From CAVTWS01 sp963732655 (GTDB lineage: Bacteria > Actinomycetota > Acidimicrobiia > Acidimicrobiales > SHLQ01): DNA of 64,000 bases. A program made the position numbers and the translations under genes. The notes below the pieces were generated by a model, which did not search any database, was not told where the DNA came from, and saw nothing but the letters and a program-made list of their open reading frames with translations. Shown here in pieces: positions 62,897 through 64,000 of the stretch. Where the stretch lies: the NCBI GenBank assembly GCA_963732655.1, contig CAVTAI010000010.1:1-64000 (forward strand), written 5' to 3'. Numbering within the stretch: position 1 is the stretch's first letter; every line of letters begins with the position of its first letter.

Positions 62897-63970
62897 GTGG
62901 CATCGCTGACCGAACGGATGAACGCCCTCGAGCGCGAGTTGGCCGACGTCGAGGTGCAGCTCGCTGACCCGGCCTTGGTTCGCGATCAGGCGCGATCGCA
63001 GGCGGTGAACCGTCGGTACAAGCAGCTCAGCGATGTCGTCGGGGCCTGGCACGCGCTCGAATCGTCCCGCGGGGACCTCGGCGCGGCCCGGGAGATGTTG
63101 AGCGATGCCACCGGCGACGACCGGGTGCTCCTCACCACCGAGGTCGCCGAGATCGAAGCCCAGATCGAGCTCCAGGACGAGCGGCTCCGGCTCGCCCTCC
63201 TGCCCCGAGACCCCAACGACGACAAGAACGTGATCGTCGAGATCCGCGGGGCCGAGGGCGGCGAGGAGGCCAACCTGTTCGCCCGGGACCTGTTCGACAT
63301 GTACGTCGCCTACGCCCGTCGGATGGGCTGGAACGTCGAGGTGCTCGGGAGCCAGCCTTCGGACATGGGTGGGTTCACGGACGTGGCCTTCATGTTGAAG
63401 GGCGACAACGTCTGGAGTCGATTGAAGTTCGAGGCCGGACCGCACCGGGTTCAGCGGGTACCGGTCACCGAATCCCAGGGGCGGATCCACACGTCGTCGG
63501 CGACGGTCGTGGTGCTGCCCGAGGCCGAGGAGCTCGATCTCGCGATCGACGAGAACGACCTCCAGATCGATGTGTACCGGTCGTCCGGGCCGGGCGGCCA
63601 GTCCGTCAACACGACCGATTCCGCAGTGCGCATCACCCACAAACCCACCGGACTCGTCGTGTCGATGCAGGACGAGAAGAGCCAGCTCCAGAACCGCCAG
63701 AAGGCCATGCAGGTGCTGCGAGCCCGACTGCTCAAGCTCGAACAGGATCGCCAAACGGCCGAGGCGTCGGCCGCCAAACGGGGTCAGATCGGCGGTGGCG
63801 GCCGGTCCGAGAAGATTCGTACCTACAACTTCAAGGAGAACCGGCTGACCGATCACCGCATCGGCCTGACCCTTTACAAGCTGGATCGGATCCTCTCTGG
63901 CGAACTCGACGAGGTCAGCGACGCGCTCATGCTGGAGGAGCGGGAGCGTCAGCTGAGCGACCAGTCGTGA
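62897..63970 (+). CDS. prfA: peptide chain release factor 1
   Basis: 357 residues from GTG 62897. GGQ motif in VYRSSGPGGQSVNTTDSAVRITHKPTG, the NVIVEIRGAEGGEEANLFARDLFDMY segment, and the tail TYNFKENRLTDHRIGLTLYKLD are all diagnostic. It reads UAA and UAG and hydrolyses peptidyl-tRNA. The stop overlaps the prmC start (GTGA), so the GGQ-methyltransferase gene is translationally coupled. Confidence 0.96.
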   Translation: MASLTERMNALERELADVEVQLADPALVRDQARSQAVNRRYKQLSDVVGAWHALESSRGDLGAAREMLSDATGDDRVLLTTEVAEIEAQIELQDERLRLALLPRDPNDDKNVIVEIRGAEGGEEANLFARDLFDMYVAYARRMGWNVEVLGSQPSDMGGFTDVAFMLKGDNVWSRLKFEAGPHRVQRVPVTESQGRIHTSSATVVVLPEAEELDLAIDENDLQIDVYRSSGPGGQSVNTTDSAVRITHKPTGLVVSMQDEKSQLQNRQKAMQVLRARLLKLEQDRQTAEASAAKRGQIGGGGRSEKIRTYNFKENRLTDHRIGLTLYKLDRILSGELDEVSDALMLEERERQLSDQS

Positions 63971-64000
63971 TCTGGCGACAGGTGCTGGCCGACGCCGTCA
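63967..64000 (+). CDS. prmC: start of prmC (peptide-chain-release-factor glutamine methyltransferase), cut by window
   Basis: GTG 63967 overlaps the prfA stop, and the first codons read VIWRQVLADAV. Only 11 codons are inside the window. The identity rests on position: prmC directly follows prfA in actinobacteria, and PrmC methylates the GGQ of RF1 and RF2. Confidence 0.6.
   Translation, partial: MIWRQVLADAV

Overview
The window looks like a chromosomal segment of a high-GC actinobacterium, most likely class Acidimicrobiia. The signs are high-GC codon use with many GTG starts, many GC[D]n-type lipoproteins, a mycothiol-dependent enzyme family, and the housekeeping run argS-lysA ... hom-thrC-(apgM-like)-rho-rpmE-prfA-prmC. 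This assignment is inference; no rRNA, tRNA or complete phylogenetic marker set is present.

Region 1 (1-21.2 kb) is accessory and visibly damaged. It holds a broken SGNH-hydrolase lipoprotein, a SnoaL-like protein, a broken SRPBCC protein, a YCII/DGPF protein paired with a frameshifted ECF42-type sigma factor, a MacB/LolCDE-type ABC exporter, a frameshifted antibiotic-biosynthesis-monooxygenase-like gene, and a GNAT. Next comes a surface-protein cluster on the minus strand: a Tat-exported protein, three frameshifted tail-collar (Mdp-type) proteins, and a giant frameshifted adhesin-like protein built from PARVLDTR modules, tandem cadherin/Ig-like modules and a beta-helix region. A shortened DHFR-family protein, a 3-hydroxyisobutyrate-dehydrogenase relative, a signal-less periplasmic-binding-protein homologue and a PIN toxin with a frameshifted AbrB antitoxin follow. 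At least eight genes here carry frameshifts or internal deletions, whereas nearly everything after 21.2 kb is intact.

Region 2 (21.2-46.3 kb) is a mosaic of metabolic and stress genes: a GNAT, an FMN-binding protein, an FAD oxidoreductase, a cyclic-diphosphoglycerate-synthetase-like GTPase coupled to carbamate kinase, and a SCO / PCuAC / TlpA copper-delivery operon. It continues with an Rrf2 regulator beside a TauE/SafE permease, an Ogt + Ada-AlkA alkylation-repair pair, acyl-CoA thioesterase II, an alpha/beta hydrolase, a P2-type ATPase, a family III CoA-transferase, and a coupled NTF2-like / MoaD / BNR-repeat operon. Two short tandem arrays of palindromes with the same 11-nt separator lie here, one inside the alkA coding sequence and one over the 3' end of the BNR gene.

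Region 3 (46.4-64 kb) is the housekeeping run. Between lysA and hom sits a compact type VII secretion-like locus: an FHA-containing EccC/EssC-type ATPase and a coupled 58-residue membrane protein on the minus strand, and divergently a WXG100 protein, a small helical protein and a 482-residue unknown protein. hom and thrC are followed by an apgM-family protein that probably supplies the missing homoserine kinase step. Then come rho, a zinc-free-type bL31 gene, two coupled unknown genes, prfA and the first bases of prmC. Inverted repeats and a C-rich tract after lysA and thrC are candidate termination or repeat elements.
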